A stretch of DNA of 64,000 nucleotides from VXOI01 sp965261945 (GCA_965261945.1 CBDHEF010000001.1:310001-374000); one strand, 5' to 3'; shown: positions 40,615-49,529, counted from the stretch's first letter. Notes: generated by a model not told the origin, from the letters alone. Translations and numbers: made by a program.

Positions 40615-41289
40615 ATGGTAAAACTTTCCATATCGCTACCCAATAACACGCAGATTACTCTGGAATCGGAAGAATCCGATGTCGTCCAGGAAGTTCTCGG
40701 CATATTGTTGCGTGGCCTGCCGCTGGACGTAATGTTCGCGAGTGTACAGGAACTCCAGCACGACCACGAAGAGGATATGCCAGGGGAAAAAAGTACGGAT
40801 GCAACGGGCGGACAGGCAGGGCAATCCGCTACGCCTCCGACTCGCCGGGCCAACGTCTCCGTTTTGCGCCAGACCGCCAACGACGGAGCAACCGCTTCAG
40901 GACCGCATCCCGTCCAGCCGAACGCCAACGGAGGCTCCGCTGCTCACGCCGGAAGCGAAGGCGGGGACTTAGGGTTCGACCTGGATCGTTATTCGCAGCA
41001 GGCCAGAGAGGACTACACGGCTTTCTGCCAGTCCCTGAACCCCATGGGCGATATGCGGCGCGTGGTGGTCGCGGCCGAGGCTGCCAGCCGCTTCTTCGAC
41101 CTCCAAGGGGTCAGCGCCGACGATTTGGGCGAGTTGTTCGATCTCGTCGGCTGGCGGCGGGCCAACAGCTTCACCCAGACGTTGCGCAATGCCGCCCGTT
41201 CCAAGTTCGGCTGGCTGGAGCGCATCCCCGGTCGCGCCGGTCGCTACGCCGCCACCGACTTGGGCCGTTCAACAACTCTCGCTGGCTGA
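40615..41289 (+). CDS. conserved hypothetical protein with disordered linker
   Basis: 224 residues. The N-terminal 45 residues (MVKLSISLPNNTQITLESEE) form a small beta-rich domain; about 46-125 is low-complexity and probably disordered; the C-terminal 100 residues (FDLDRYSQQAREDYTAFCQS; RRVVVAAEAASRFFDLQGVS) look helical and resemble a winged helix (SFTQTLRNAARSKFGWLERI). No catalytic motif. A regulatory or DNA-binding role is possible but unsupported. Confidence 0.65.
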   Translation: MVKLSISLPNNTQITLESEESDVVQEVLGILLRGLPLDVMFASVQELQHDHEEDMPGEKSTDATGGQAGQSATPPTRRANVSVLRQTANDGATASGPHPVQPNANGGSAAHAGSEGGDLGFDLDRYSQQAREDYTAFCQSLNPMGDMRRVVVAAEAASRFFDLQGVSADDLGELFDLVGWRRANSFTQTLRNAARSKFGWLERIPGRAGRYAATDLGRSTTLAG

Positions 41290-41330
41290 GGCTCTGCTGG
41301 CTGAGGCTCTAAGGAAGTAGGAAATCAGCT

Positions 41331-42143
41331 ATGATCCAGAACACGCAATTCGGGATGTCCGGTCCCACCACCCCGGCTACAGATTCCGGCTCCGCATTTG
41401 AAATTCTTGCCACCGCTCCCCGTATCGCCCTGGCCGTTACGCCTCATCCCGACGACTGCGAGGGCGGTTGCGGCGGGGCGCTGGCCAAGTGGGTCAAAGA
41501 ATACGGCACCGAAGCAGTGGTGGTGATGTGCACCAACGGCAACAAGGGCACGTCGGAGCGCGACTTGACCCCCGAGCGGCTTGCTGCCATCCGGGAACAG
41601 GAGCAACTCGCGGCGTCGGAGGTTACCGGGGCCAAGGACGTGGTGTTTCTGCGCCACCCCGATGGCGGGCTGGAAGACACGATGCTGTTCCGCAGCCAGG
41701 TGGTCCGGGCGATTCGCCGCTACAAGCCCGACGTCATCATGTGCATCGACCCATACCGCAGTACCAGCCACACCCACCGCGACCACCGGATGAGCGGCCA
41801 GGTTGCCCTTGACGCGGCCTTCACCTACGCCTGGAGCTACCAGCACTTCCCGGAGCAGATTGCCGAAGAGGGCCTGCAACCTCACATGGTGGAGCAGGCA
41901 TATATGTGGGGCAGTGAGTCGCCCGACGTATTCGTCGAAGTTGGCAACTACCTGGAAGCCAAGACGCAGTCGCTGGAGGCCCACGCCAGCCAGATGTCGC
42001 CGGTAGCCGCGGGGGAGCGCCTTTCCCGCATCAGCAACAACGCCACCCGGCACAAGGAGCTGACCGGCGTGGAGTACACCGAGGCCTTCCGGCGAATCCG
42101 GTTCGGCCTCGGCAGCATCGAGTGGCAGCTCCTCTATTCCTGA
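41331..42143 (+). CDS. PIG-L/LmbE-family deacetylase
   Basis: 270 residues. LAVTPHPDDCEGGCGG carries the zinc motif PHPDD, and HTHRDHRMSGQVALDAAFTY supplies the later His ligand (HxxH). Preceding blocks VVVMCTNGNKGTSERDLTPE and VTGAKDVVFLRHPDGGLEDT are family-typical. It deacetylates an N-acetyl-glucosaminyl compound, for example in mycothiol-like or glycolipid synthesis; the substrate is not known here. Convergent with the MetE-like gene, 1 bp between stops. Confidence 0.88.
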   Translation: MIQNTQFGMSGPTTPATDSGSAFEILATAPRIALAVTPHPDDCEGGCGGALAKWVKEYGTEAVVVMCTNGNKGTSERDLTPERLAAIREQEQLAASEVTGAKDVVFLRHPDGGLEDTMLFRSQVVRAIRRYKPDVIMCIDPYRSTSHTHRDHRMSGQVALDAAFTYAWSYQHFPEQIAEEGLQPHMVEQAYMWGSESPDVFVEVGNYLEAKTQSLEAHASQMSPVAAGERLSRISNNATRHKELTGVEYTEAFRRIRFGLGSIEWQLLYS

Positions 42144-42144
42144 C

Positions 42145-43206
42145 TCAGCCGGTCTGGTTCAGAAGCTCCACGGCCCGGCGGTGGCCGGACAGCAGGCCCG
42201 GAACACGCGCCGGGTCGGTGCGTCCCCAGCCGCATTCGCTGGACACTCCGAACATGGGAACACAATCCCGGGCTGCCGCGATGCGCGCCGCGTCTCCCTC
42301 CGGGTCGTCGAAGTGAATCAGCCCCAGTATGAGTTCGGCGCTGTCAGGCAGGGCCAACCCTCGCAATGGTTGGAAATAGGCGCGGTCGGTGCGGTCTTTC
42401 GGCACAGGCATGTGCATGAAGTCCATGCGGCGGTTCAAGTTTCCCGACACTCCATTGCTGATTTCCACGAGGATGCTCATGTCTTCGGGCATAATCAAGT
42501 GTTCGTCGGCAGGGGAGCCGTAGCACAGGTGATAGCCCAGTTCCACTGACTCAGGCACCTTGCCTCCCAGACGCGACAACAGGCTGTACACCTGTTGCTT
42601 GTAGTCGTCCGGGCGATGGGGAAAGTAGCCCTCGAAGAGCAGTACTTCCTGGCATACGTCCCACTGGATGGAGAGGTGGTCGTGGGGTATCGCATTCAGA
42701 ATGCCGTCGAGGGCTTCCAGAAGAGATCGCTCGTAGGCTGGCAAATAGGCATCGCGGGAGGAGGGGCTGACATACATATACCCCGTGGACATGGGCGTTG
42801 GCAGCGACACCTGGAATCGCGTGTCCGGGCCTATGATGCCCTCCTCCCTCAGCCGGGAGTAGACGGTATAGGACGCCGCCGCCGCCTCCGCATAGCCCGT
42901 CGGGAACCGCACGGCTTCCGGGTCCGACGACGGCTTGAAGCGCAGATACGGCGTTTCCCGCAACAGCACCCCGTCCCACTGGTAGACGGCGTACAGACCA
43001 GCGTCCGGGTCCTCCTCCAGGTCCGGGTGATTCCACAGCATATCGCGCTGGAACCAGATCCAGCGTCTGCGCTCCCCGGTCTCGCCGTCGGGAATCCGTC
43101 GCAAGTGCGGCCCTAACTCGGCACAGACGGTGCGGAATACCGTCTCCGAATCGTCCAGCGGCACCGAACCCACCAAATGAGCATGGCTGGTGTTGGCAGT
43201 CATCAT
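42145..43206 (-). CDS. MetE/UROD-like (cobalamin-independent methionine synthase fold) protein
   Basis: 353 residues. AHLVGSVPLDDSETVFRTVC at the N-terminus, RIPDGETGERRRWIWFQ, LSIQWDVCQEVLLFEGYFPH, VEISNGVSG and a C-terminal FGVSSECGWGRTDPARVPGL, where MetE binds zinc with His/Cys/Cys. The fold suggests methyl or related one-carbon transfer, but length and motifs differ from MetE, so its substrate is open. Start ATG at 43206 with GGGAGG six bases upstream. Same strand as the LLM oxidoreductase upstream. Confidence 0.78.
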   Translation of the reverse strand: MMTANTSHAHLVGSVPLDDSETVFRTVCAELGPHLRRIPDGETGERRRWIWFQRDMLWNHPDLEEDPDAGLYAVYQWDGVLLRETPYLRFKPSSDPEAVRFPTGYAEAAAASYTVYSRLREEGIIGPDTRFQVSLPTPMSTGYMYVSPSSRDAYLPAYERSLLEALDGILNAIPHDHLSIQWDVCQEVLLFEGYFPHRPDDYKQQVYSLLSRLGGKVPESVELGYHLCYGSPADEHLIMPEDMSILVEISNGVSGNLNRRMDFMHMPVPKDRTDRAYFQPLRGLALPDSAELILGLIHFDDPEGDAARIAAARDCVPMFGVSSECGWGRTDPARVPGLLSGHRRAVELLNQTG

Positions 43207-43222
43207 AGTCGCCTCCCGTCAT

Positions 43223-43266
43223 CTTTCCCTCTCCCTCTGGGAGAGGGTTGGGGTGAGGGCATGTCC
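43223..43266. repeat. REP-like repeat family 2, best copy
   Basis: TTTCCCTCTCCCTCTGGGAG then AGGGTTGGGGTGAGGGC. The near-palindromic CTCCCTCTGGGAGAG core is complete here. It lies between the LLM oxidoreductase and the MetE-like gene. Confidence 0.75.
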
Positions 43267-43273
43267 CTCTCTA

Positions 43274-44293
43274 TTACAAGTCCCGGAAACCCCGGATGAT
43301 TCGGCGCAAATCTGCCTCGCCGGGCGGCTTCTCGGAATACAGAGTGAAGCTGGCCTCGTCCACCAGCCCGCCGTAGCGGCGGGCGAACTCGCCGGCGATT
43401 TCGTCGTACTCGCCGGAGACGGCGAAGGCGTCCAGCATATCGTCGCTGACCAGTTCGCCCATCTCGGCCCACTCGCCGCGCAGGGACATTTCGTGCAGCC
43501 TCCGGCCGATTTCCTCGAAACCGTGGGCGGCCAGAACGGAGTGATAGGTGCGCGTCGAGGCGTAGAAGGCAATCCGGCGGCGCACCTCCGCCTGCGCCGC
43601 CCGCAGCGAAGCCCGGTTGGGGCCGGTGATGAGGAATCCGCCGCCGCTGACGGTAATGTTCCCGGCGTCGCGGCCAGACCGTTCGGCGCCGCGAGCCAAG
43701 GCCGGGCGCACCACGTCGCGCACGTATTCCGGCGAGGTCAGGCTGTGCAGCATCAGGCCGTCGGACACTTCGCCGGCCACCTGGCAGTTGTAGGAGTTTA
43801 CCGCGGCAGTGAATACCGGCGGCGGCGGGTACTCGCCGGGGCCGGGGCTGAAGAAGGGCGTCATCAGCGAAAACTGGTAGTGCTTGCCCTGAAAGTTCAG
43901 CCGCTCGCCGGTTTCCCATGCCGCCCAGATGCTGCGCAACGCCTGCACGTATTCCCGCAGCCTCGGGCCGGGCGACTCCCACGCCGTGGAGAAGCGCCGC
44001 TCGATATGCCCCTTGACCTGCGTTCCCAGCCCCAGCCGGAAGCGTCCCCGCGACAGGTCTTGCAGGTCGTGGGCGGTGTAGGCGGCAATCATCGGCGAGC
44101 GCGGAAAGGCGATGGCCACGCTGGTTTGCAGCATGGCCCGGGTAGTGGAAGTTGCGGCCAGGGTTAGCGGCAGGAACGAATCGTGGGCCGTTTCGTTCTT
44201 GGATAGCGCGTCGTAGCCGATGGACTCGGCCCAAGCGGCCTCGGCGGGAATGGCGGCCAGGGATTGCGAAGCCAGGCGGTGGGTTACTCTCAT
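43274..44293 (-). CDS. LLM-class (luciferase-like) flavin/F420-dependent oxidoreductase
   Basis: 339 residues. SIGYDALSKNETAHDSFLPL, TSVAIAFPRSPMIAAYTAHD, LSRGRFRLGLGTQVKGHIER, LREYVQALRSIW and AAVNSYNCQVAGEVSDGLML match the F420-dependent subgroup of luciferase-like oxidoreductases. F420 rather than FMN use is inferred from the subgroup. Substrate unknown. ATG at 44293; divergent from the Phd-type antitoxin. Confidence 0.87.
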   Translation of the reverse strand: MRVTHRLASQSLAAIPAEAAWAESIGYDALSKNETAHDSFLPLTLAATSTTRAMLQTSVAIAFPRSPMIAAYTAHDLQDLSRGRFRLGLGTQVKGHIERRFSTAWESPGPRLREYVQALRSIWAAWETGERLNFQGKHYQFSLMTPFFSPGPGEYPPPPVFTAAVNSYNCQVAGEVSDGLMLHSLTSPEYVRDVVRPALARGAERSGRDAGNITVSGGGFLITGPNRASLRAAQAEVRRRIAFYASTRTYHSVLAAHGFEEIGRRLHEMSLRGEWAEMGELVSDDMLDAFAVSGEYDEIAGEFARRYGGLVDEASFTLYSEKPPGEADLRRIIRGFRDL

Positions 44294-44373
44294 GGCAAGG
44301 ACTCCCAGGCGGTTTCTAATAGTTTATTGTCATCCTTTGAAGCATGATACCATCCGCATTCAGGGAGGGCGTT

Positions 44374-44622
44374 ATGAAGTGCGCCGGCGCAGCTTATTTC
44401 AAAGAGCATTGCCTGGAGCTGCCGGGCCAGCTTGATGCCCGGGGTTTGGTCATTAGCCAGAACGGAAAGTCCATCGCCAAGGTCATCCCTCACGAGGAAA
44501 TTCCTTGCAAACAACAAGACGACGAATGGAAACGAGGTGTCCTGAATGGCAGACTGCGGGGCAAAGTCACCATTCACGGAGACACCTTTTCGACCGGGAT
44601 CAGCTGGGATGCTGAATCTTGA
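44374..44622 (+). CDS. Phd/YefM-type antitoxin, orphan
   Basis: 82 residues from the ATG at 44374 (GGGAGGG six bases upstream). AAYFKEHCLELPGQLDARG, LVISQNGKSIAKVIPHEE and LRGKVTIHGDTFSTGISWDA follow the prevent-host-death antitoxin layout, including the C-terminal GKVxIxGD...WDA toxin-binding tail. No toxin gene (VapC, Doc or RelE type) follows; the next 45 bp are empty and the next gene lies on the other strand. Confidence 0.72.
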   Translation: MKCAGAAYFKEHCLELPGQLDARGLVISQNGKSIAKVIPHEEIPCKQQDDEWKRGVLNGRLRGKVTIHGDTFSTGISWDAES

Positions 44623-44667
44623 CACTTACAGTAACCACGAGAATTGGCTATGCGTCCTTATGTGGCG

Positions 44668-45027
44668 CTAGGGCGAGTCGGACGACATGGCGGCGTAAAT
44701 TTCGTCGGTCTTGGCTGCCATTACAAAGTCGTTGCGGTGCAGGTTGCGAATCTTGTGAGTCCACCACGAAACCCGCACACGCCCCCACTCGGTTGTGAGG
44801 CGTGGATGGTGGCCTTCTTCTTCGGCCAGGTCGCCGACACGGTTGGTGAAGTTCAGCGCAAGCGCGAAATCACGAAACCGGAACACCCGGTTCAGCTTTG
44901 GGATACCGTCACGGTCGATCAGCTCCCACTCCGGCGTCTGTGGAAGCAGCACGGCGATTTCCTCCGCCGAGACCCTGGGCGAATCACGTCGGCAGGCCGT
45001 GCATCGCTCTTGAGCGAGTTCGATCAT
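44668..45027 (-). CDS. pterin-4a-carbinolamine dehydratase
   Basis: 119 residues. LNRVFRFRDFALALNFTNRV, GDLAEEEGHHPRLTTEWGRV and RVSWWTHKIRNLHRNDF hold the catalytic His-His-Pro and later His/Asp of PCD/DCoH. The N-terminal CTACRRDSPRV block is common in bacterial members. It regenerates dihydropterin after pterin-dependent hydroxylation, or has a molybdopterin-linked role in bacteria. No hydroxylase is nearby. Confidence 0.88.
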   Translation of the reverse strand: MIELAQERCTACRRDSPRVSAEEIAVLLPQTPEWELIDRDGIPKLNRVFRFRDFALALNFTNRVGDLAEEEGHHPRLTTEWGRVRVSWWTHKIRNLHRNDFVMAAKTDEIYAAMSSDSP

Positions 45028-45076
45028 ACTGAAGCCTCTCGAAAAGGACTATTCCTGACATCCCACAAACATAGAA

Positions 45077-45634
45077 TCAGGCCCGGAAAACATCGGCCAG
45101 CGCCACGGTGAACCCTGCAAGGGTCGTCGATGTCAAGGTGTCGCTTTCGCCGTAGACCCCAACGACTTTCAACTCCCCACTGTCCAGCAACAGCACGGAG
45201 ACAGTTGCGGCTTCGGGGTCCACCAGCCAGTACTCCTTGACGCCGTGGCGGGCGTATAGTTCGCGCTTGACGGTCCAGTCCTGCCGAGCGGTTGACGGCG
45301 ACCGGATTTCCACCACCAGGTCGGGCGCGCCCTGAATGTTGTCGGCGGTGACGATGTACAGCCGTTCTTTGGAAATAAAGATCAAATCCGGACGCACGGT
45401 GTCCGTGTTCGACAGCACCACGTCTAAGTCGCTGTAAATTCGTCCCAGATCATTATCATTTTCCTCTGTGAAGAAAAACATCCGGGAACCCAGTCTCATT
45501 TGATTTCGCTGGTGGGCCTCTTTAGGGGACGGCGCCATGTACAACTCTCCATCTATCAGTTCCCACCGCTCGCCTTCCGGTGTCTTGGCGTAGTCTTCGT
45601 AGGTGAGTTTCGCTTTGGGCTCGCGCGTGACCAT
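45077..45634 (-). CDS. Uma2-family nuclease-like protein
   Basis: 185 residues from the ATG at 45634 (GGAGG six bases upstream). KLTYEDYAKTPEGERWELID, DTVRPDLIFISKER, GAPDLVVEIRSPSTARQDWT (core D...ExRS) and ARHGVKEYWLVDPEAATVSV are Uma2 blocks. It diverges from the tandem pair at 25.7-27.0 kb. Function unknown. Confidence 0.83.
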   Translation of the reverse strand: MVTREPKAKLTYEDYAKTPEGERWELIDGELYMAPSPKEAHQRNQMRLGSRMFFFTEENDNDLGRIYSDLDVVLSNTDTVRPDLIFISKERLYIVTADNIQGAPDLVVEIRSPSTARQDWTVKRELYARHGVKEYWLVDPEAATVSVLLLDSGELKVVGVYGESDTLTSTTLAGFTVALADVFRA

Positions 45635-45667
45635 GCTGGCCTCCGCTGTTGTTTTGTTGTTTTTTCT

Positions 45668-45735
45668 GTGATGATGCCGGAGAGAGTCGAACAGACCCGC
45701 AACATACATAGCTGGGGCCTAACTGGTGAGCTACC
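45668..45735 (-). pseudogene. possible tRNA-like remnant
   Basis: On the minus strand, GGTAGCTCACCAGTTAGG is followed by GTTGCGGGTCTGTTCGACTC and CTCCGGCATCA, resembling a D-arm, T-arm and acceptor 3' end of a tRNA(Thr)-like gene. The acceptor 5' strand is absent, the T stem does not pair and no anticodon arm can be folded, so it is at best a decayed copy. Confidence 0.25.
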
Positions 45736-45829
45736 AGTATCCTTATGCGTGGGATCTTTGTTCCCTGCCGCCAGCATACCACAGTGGCCCTTGAGCCTCG
45801 AAGCCGCCCGCGCTATATTTGATAGCTGT

Positions 45830-47179
45830 ATGAAAGACTTTTCCGCCTACACTGTTTCCATCCACTATGACCGCCGCCTGTACCGGCAGGATATTGCCGG
45901 GTCGGTGGCCCACGCCCGGATGCTGGCCCGGCAGGACATCATCAGCGAGGATGACGCCGACGCAATCGTGGACGGCTTGGAGCGGGTTAAACAGGAAATC
46001 GAGCGTGATGAATTCCCGTGGGACGCCTCCCTCGAAGACCTGCACATGAACATCGAGCGGCGGCTGCACCAGCTCATCGGCCCGGCGGCGGGACGGCTGC
46101 ACACCGGGCGGTCACGCAACGACCAGATAGCCCTGGATATGCGCCTCTACACCGGCGAAGTCGTCGGAGAAGCCGTGGCTGGGCTGCGAGGCGTGCAGGC
46201 AGCGCTGTTGGGCTTGGCCCGGAAGTATCAGCCAGTGGTCATGCCGGGCTACACCCACCTGCAACGCGCTCAGCCGGTGCTGTTTCCCCACCACATGCTG
46301 GCCTATTTCGAGATGTTCCAGCGCGATATCGGGCGGCTGGACGACTGCCGCCGACGCGCCGACGTGCTGCCTTTGGGCAGCGGCGCACTGGCTGGCGTTC
46401 CCTATCCTACCGACCGGGAGTTCCTGGCCCGCGAGCTGGGCTTCGCCGGAATCAGCGCCAACAGCATGGACGCCGTGTCTGACCGTGACTTTGTGGCGGA
46501 ATTCATGTTCGCCGCGTCACTCTGCATGATGCACTTCTCCCGGATGTCGGAGGAGCTGATTCTGTGGTCCAGCGGTGAGTTCGGGTTCATACGCCTGGCC
46601 GATGAGTTCACCACCGGCAGCAGTATCATGCCGCAGAAGCGCAACCCCGATTTCGCCGAGCTGGCGCGGGGCAAAACCGGCCGCGTCTACGGCGACCTGG
46701 TGGGCCTGCTTACCACCTTGAAGGGGCTGCCCCTCACCTACAACCGGGACTTGCAGGAAGACAAGGAAGGGTTCTTCGACACCGTGGACACTCTGCAAAC
46801 CACTATCGCGGTGTTCGCTTCGATGCTGCCCGGCATGGAGTTGCAGACCGGGCGGGTGGAGTCGCTGGCCGGCGAGAGCGGAATGCTGGCCACCGACCTG
46901 GCCGACTACCTCGTGGGCAAAGGTATGCCGTTCCGAGAGGCCCACGGCATCATGCGCGAATTGTGCCGCCACTGCGACGACCGGGGCATCGCGCTCGGCG
47001 ACTTGCCTCTTGAAGATTACCGGCGGTTTTCCTCGCATTTCGACAATGGCGTTTATGACATCACTGCTGCTGCGTCGGCGGCGGCGCGGGACAATCCCGG
47101 CGGCACCGCGCCCGGACGGGTGGCCGAGGCATTGGCGCGGGCGGAGCAAATTCTGGAGGATAAAGGCGATGGCTCCTGA
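45830..47179 (+). CDS. argH: argininosuccinate lyase
   Basis: 449 residues from the ATG at 45830. RLYRQDIAGSVAHARMLARQ, LEDLHMNIERRLHQLIG, HTGRSRNDQIALDMRLY, MPGYTHLQRAQPVLFPHHML and the family signature GSSIMPQKRNPD are present. It splits argininosuccinate into arginine and fumarate. The usual N-terminal LWGGRF block is missing; the start has no ribosome site, and an AT-rich TATATT lies 11 bp before it, so the message may be leaderless or the N-terminus truncated. It overlaps rpe by 11 bp. Confidence 0.92.
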   Translation: MKDFSAYTVSIHYDRRLYRQDIAGSVAHARMLARQDIISEDDADAIVDGLERVKQEIERDEFPWDASLEDLHMNIERRLHQLIGPAAGRLHTGRSRNDQIALDMRLYTGEVVGEAVAGLRGVQAALLGLARKYQPVVMPGYTHLQRAQPVLFPHHMLAYFEMFQRDIGRLDDCRRRADVLPLGSGALAGVPYPTDREFLARELGFAGISANSMDAVSDRDFVAEFMFAASLCMMHFSRMSEELILWSSGEFGFIRLADEFTTGSSIMPQKRNPDFAELARGKTGRVYGDLVGLLTTLKGLPLTYNRDLQEDKEGFFDTVDTLQTTIAVFASMLPGMELQTGRVESLAGESGMLATDLADYLVGKGMPFREAHGIMRELCRHCDDRGIALGDLPLEDYRRFSSHFDNGVYDITAAASAAARDNPGGTAPGRVAEALARAEQILEDKGDGS

Positions 47180-47861
47180 GAGTAATGAGGCCAGGGTGCT
47201 GATCGCGCCCTCGGTGTTGTCGGCGGACTTCGGGCGGCTGGCCGAGCAGGTGCAGGCCGCCACCGAGGCCGGGGCCGACCTGATTCACGTGGACGTGATG
47301 GATGGCGTGTTCGTGCCCAACATTTCCTTTGGCGAGGTGGTGGTGGACGCTATCCGTTCAGCCACGCATCTGCCCTTGAACATACACTTGATGATTCGTG
47401 AGCCGGACAACCTGCTTCCCACGTTTATGAAAGCTGGCAGCGACCAGATATTGGTACACGCCGAGGCCTGCCAGCACCTTCACCGCACGGTTGCGCACAT
47501 CAAGGAGCAGGGAAACCAGGCGGGGGTAGCCATCAACCCGGGCACACCCGTGGCGGCGGTGGAGGAAGTGCTGCCCATGCTGGACATGGTGATGGTGATG
47601 TCGGTGAATCCGGGGTTCGCAGGCCAGTCGTTCATCCCGGAGAGCGTGGGCAAGATTCGGCGGCTGCGGGGAATTATCGACGCCGCCGGTCTGTCGGCGC
47701 AGGTGGAAGTGGACGGCGGCATCAAGGCCGACTGGACGGCGCAGGAATCGGTCAAGGCCGGCGCAACCATCCTGGTGGCAGGCAGCGCCATCTACAACAA
47801 CCGCGAGACGGTGCCGGAGGCGATGCGGGGGATTCGGGGGTGTCTGGCCGGGATGCTCTAG
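47169..47861 (+). CDS. rpe: ribulose-phosphate 3-epimerase
   Basis: 230 residues. IAPSVLSADFGRLAEQV, DLIHVDVMDGVFVPNISFG, LNIHLMIREPDNLL, VMVMSVNPGFAGQSFIPES and VEVDGGIKA carry the metal-binding His/Asp set. It interconverts ribulose-5-P and xylulose-5-P. Ribosome site GGAGG lies inside the end of argH. Its stop overlaps the end of the hicA remnant on the other strand. Confidence 0.94.
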   Translation: MAPESNEARVLIAPSVLSADFGRLAEQVQAATEAGADLIHVDVMDGVFVPNISFGEVVVDAIRSATHLPLNIHLMIREPDNLLPTFMKAGSDQILVHAEACQHLHRTVAHIKEQGNQAGVAINPGTPVAAVEEVLPMLDMVMVMSVNPGFAGQSFIPESVGKIRRLRGIIDAAGLSAQVEVDGGIKADWTAQESVKAGATILVAGSAIYNNRETVPEAMRGIRGCLAGML

Positions 47862-48093
47862 CGGCTGAGCAACTCGATGAAGTCGACAGCAGTCAAGCCG
47901 GCCTTGCTAATCAATTTGCGCAAGGCGCCTTTGCGCAACTCTCGATGGTCAGGAATTGACAGGTTTCTTGAAATACCCGGATTCACCAACACACCAACAC
48001 CATGTGGCTACCCTCTTGACGGTCAAATACCCACCCCGCTCTCTCAAACACGCGACGGGCTTCGCGCCCTGACAACACGGGCAGGGGTGGCAT
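47858..48093 (-). pseudogene. hicA: HicA toxin gene, frameshifted by an 8-bp tandem duplication
   Basis: Read on the minus strand from an ATG at 48093, the frame gives LSGREARRVFERAGWVFDRQ then EGSHMVLV, the HicA double-stranded RNA-binding core with its catalytic His. The 8-bp unit GTGTTGGT is then duplicated (47985-47992 and 47993-48000), shifting the frame to a stop at once. Removing one unit restores NPGISRNLSIPDHRELRKGA and LRKLISKAGLTAVDFIELLS through to the stop at 47858, an intact 75-residue HicA. HicA would cleave mRNA. The start overlaps the hicB stop (TAATG). Confidence 0.85.
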
Positions 48094-48425
48094 TAAACCG
48101 GCACCGGAACAGCTACTTCAACCTTGACTATTTCCATAGCCACAAGCTCCCCCTCTTCCAAACGGAACTCCAATGCCTCGCGCAACTCTTCGGCGATAAG
48201 CTCCGGAGTTTCCACTAATGGGAGTTCCATCTGTGCGGGGTCAGTTTTCTTTCTACCCTCAACTACTTCCAGCACAAGCTCGTTAGCTTCCTTAATCATC
48301 GCCAGCGCATCAGCCCGGTCTTCCCCTTGGCTGCAACAGCCAGGTAGGGCAGGGCAGTAGACGCTGTAGTTGCCGTTTACTTCTTGGTCCAGAATCACCG
48401 TGAATTTCCGAGATTCGTTTGACAT
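48093..48425 (-). CDS. hicB: HicB antitoxin
   Basis: 110 residues from the ATG at 48425, with AGGAG eight bases upstream. FTVILDQEVNGNYSVYCPAL then GCCSQGEDRADALAMIKEAN is the partial-RNase-H fold of HicB antitoxins. The C-terminal tail (LREALEFRLEEGELVAMEIV) replaces the usual helix-turn-helix. Gene order is antitoxin first, toxin second, overlapping by one base. HicB is intact while hicA is broken. Confidence 0.85.
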   Translation of the reverse strand: MSNESRKFTVILDQEVNGNYSVYCPALPGCCSQGEDRADALAMIKEANELVLEVVEGRKKTDPAQMELPLVETPELIAEELREALEFRLEEGELVAMEIVKVEVAVPVPV

Positions 48426-48499
48426 CAGCAAACTCCTGCCGTCCTCGCGAAAACAGGGCAGCATGGCGCACCCGGCATAGGTCGCTTTACCGAGGGAAC

Positions 48500-48709
48500 C
48501 TACTTCAAGGCGGAGAAAGCCTTGCGGACCTTGGGGGACTTGTGGAGGGAGCGCAGGCAACGGCTGCATATCTTGACCGTGACCGGGGTGCCGTCCCGGT
48601 CGAGGGTCTGCTTGTGTACATTGGCCTTGAAGCGGGTCTTGGTGTGCCGGTTGGAGTGGCTGACGTTGTTGCCGCTCATCCCGGATTTCAGACAAAGCTG
48701 GCATCGCAT
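48500..48709 (-). CDS. rpmB: 50S ribosomal protein L28
   Basis: 69 residues. MRCQLCLKSGMSGNNVSHSN, RHTKTRFKANVHKQTL and VKICSRCLRSLHKSPKV are L28 blocks, including the paired CxxC zinc form (Cys3/Cys6 and the CSRC pair). It belongs to the large ribosomal subunit. ATG at 48709; it is followed after 74 bp by hicB on the same strand. Confidence 0.94.
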   Translation of the reverse strand: MRCQLCLKSGMSGNNVSHSNRHTKTRFKANVHKQTLDRDGTPVTVKICSRCLRSLHKSPKVRKAFSALK

Positions 48710-48956
48710 ATCGGTTATCTCTCTCTTGCCGCGGGCCGGAGCATAGGCGTCTTGCTCAACGGACGTTTCAGGTTAGCATAAGGCCAGCGGCGATTACAAG
48801 CACGGGTTTCGTCAGGATTTGCCTTCGCCTTGCGGGCTCTCTTTTCTGGCAAACCCGGGCGCGGCGGCCCCTTTCCCGGTTCAGCCCGTGCTAGAATGGT
48901 CTTCAGCCCAACGTTATGCGCCATTCATCCCGCAGTACGATTTCCCAGAGGAAGCC

Positions 48957-49529
48957 ATGCCGAGCAACTTCTGGATGATTATCAACAATGAACGCAATTT
49001 CAGGATAACCCAGGAAATGGGATTTACCGTCATGGGTCTGAAAGCGCAGCACCGCCGTAAGGTGCAGCGCATCTCCGACGGAGACCGCATCCTGATGTAC
49101 GTCAGCCACCTGCGCCGCTTCGTCGCCACGGCCACCGCTTCATCGGACTACTTCGAGGCTGAAGACACGATTTGGGAAAAGGAAGGAAAGGCCGGATTCC
49201 CCTTCCGCGTCAATATCCGCCCCGATTTTGTGTTGCCGGATGAGCAGTTTATGGACGCCAACCTCATAGCGCCAAGGCTGGAGTATGTGAAGCGATGGGT
49301 GCCCGAGGATTGGTACATGGCCTTTCAGGGCAACCTGCACCTGCTGCCCAAGAGCGACTTTCTGCTCATCGAAGAAGAGATGAAGAAGCTGCATCTCGGC
49401 AAAGATTACCAGCCAACCCCGGTGGTTCCAACTCGCACCCAGCAACGCCGCCGCCGTTCCGGTATCCGAAAACCCGCCTCCTCCCAGCCCCCGGAGCAAG
49501 CGGCCCCCCGGCGCCAGGAAAGTCGGTAG
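48957..49529 (+). CDS. EVE-domain protein
   Basis: 190 residues from the ATG at 48957 (AGAGGAAG upstream). FWMIINNERNFRITQEMGFT, RRKVQRISDGDRILMYVSHL, VATATASSDYFEAEDTIWE and LHLLPKSDFLLIEEEMKKL form an EVE (PUA-like) fold, which often binds modified DNA or RNA bases. A basic, low-complexity tail (TRTQQRRRRSGIRKPASSQP) follows. The family is linked to modified-base sensing and defence. Its 3' end overlaps queG on the other strand by 124 bp. Confidence 0.8.
   Translation: MPSNFWMIINNERNFRITQEMGFTVMGLKAQHRRKVQRISDGDRILMYVSHLRRFVATATASSDYFEAEDTIWEKEGKAGFPFRVNIRPDFVLPDEQFMDANLIAPRLEYVKRWVPEDWYMAFQGNLHLLPKSDFLLIEEEMKKLHLGKDYQPTPVVPTRTQQRRRRSGIRKPASSQPPEQAAPRRQESR

Noticed and set aside
45668..45735. 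A functional tRNA(Thr)-like gene on the minus strand
   Set aside because: T-arm and acceptor-like sequence occur, but the 5' acceptor strand, anticodon arm and T-stem pairing are absent.
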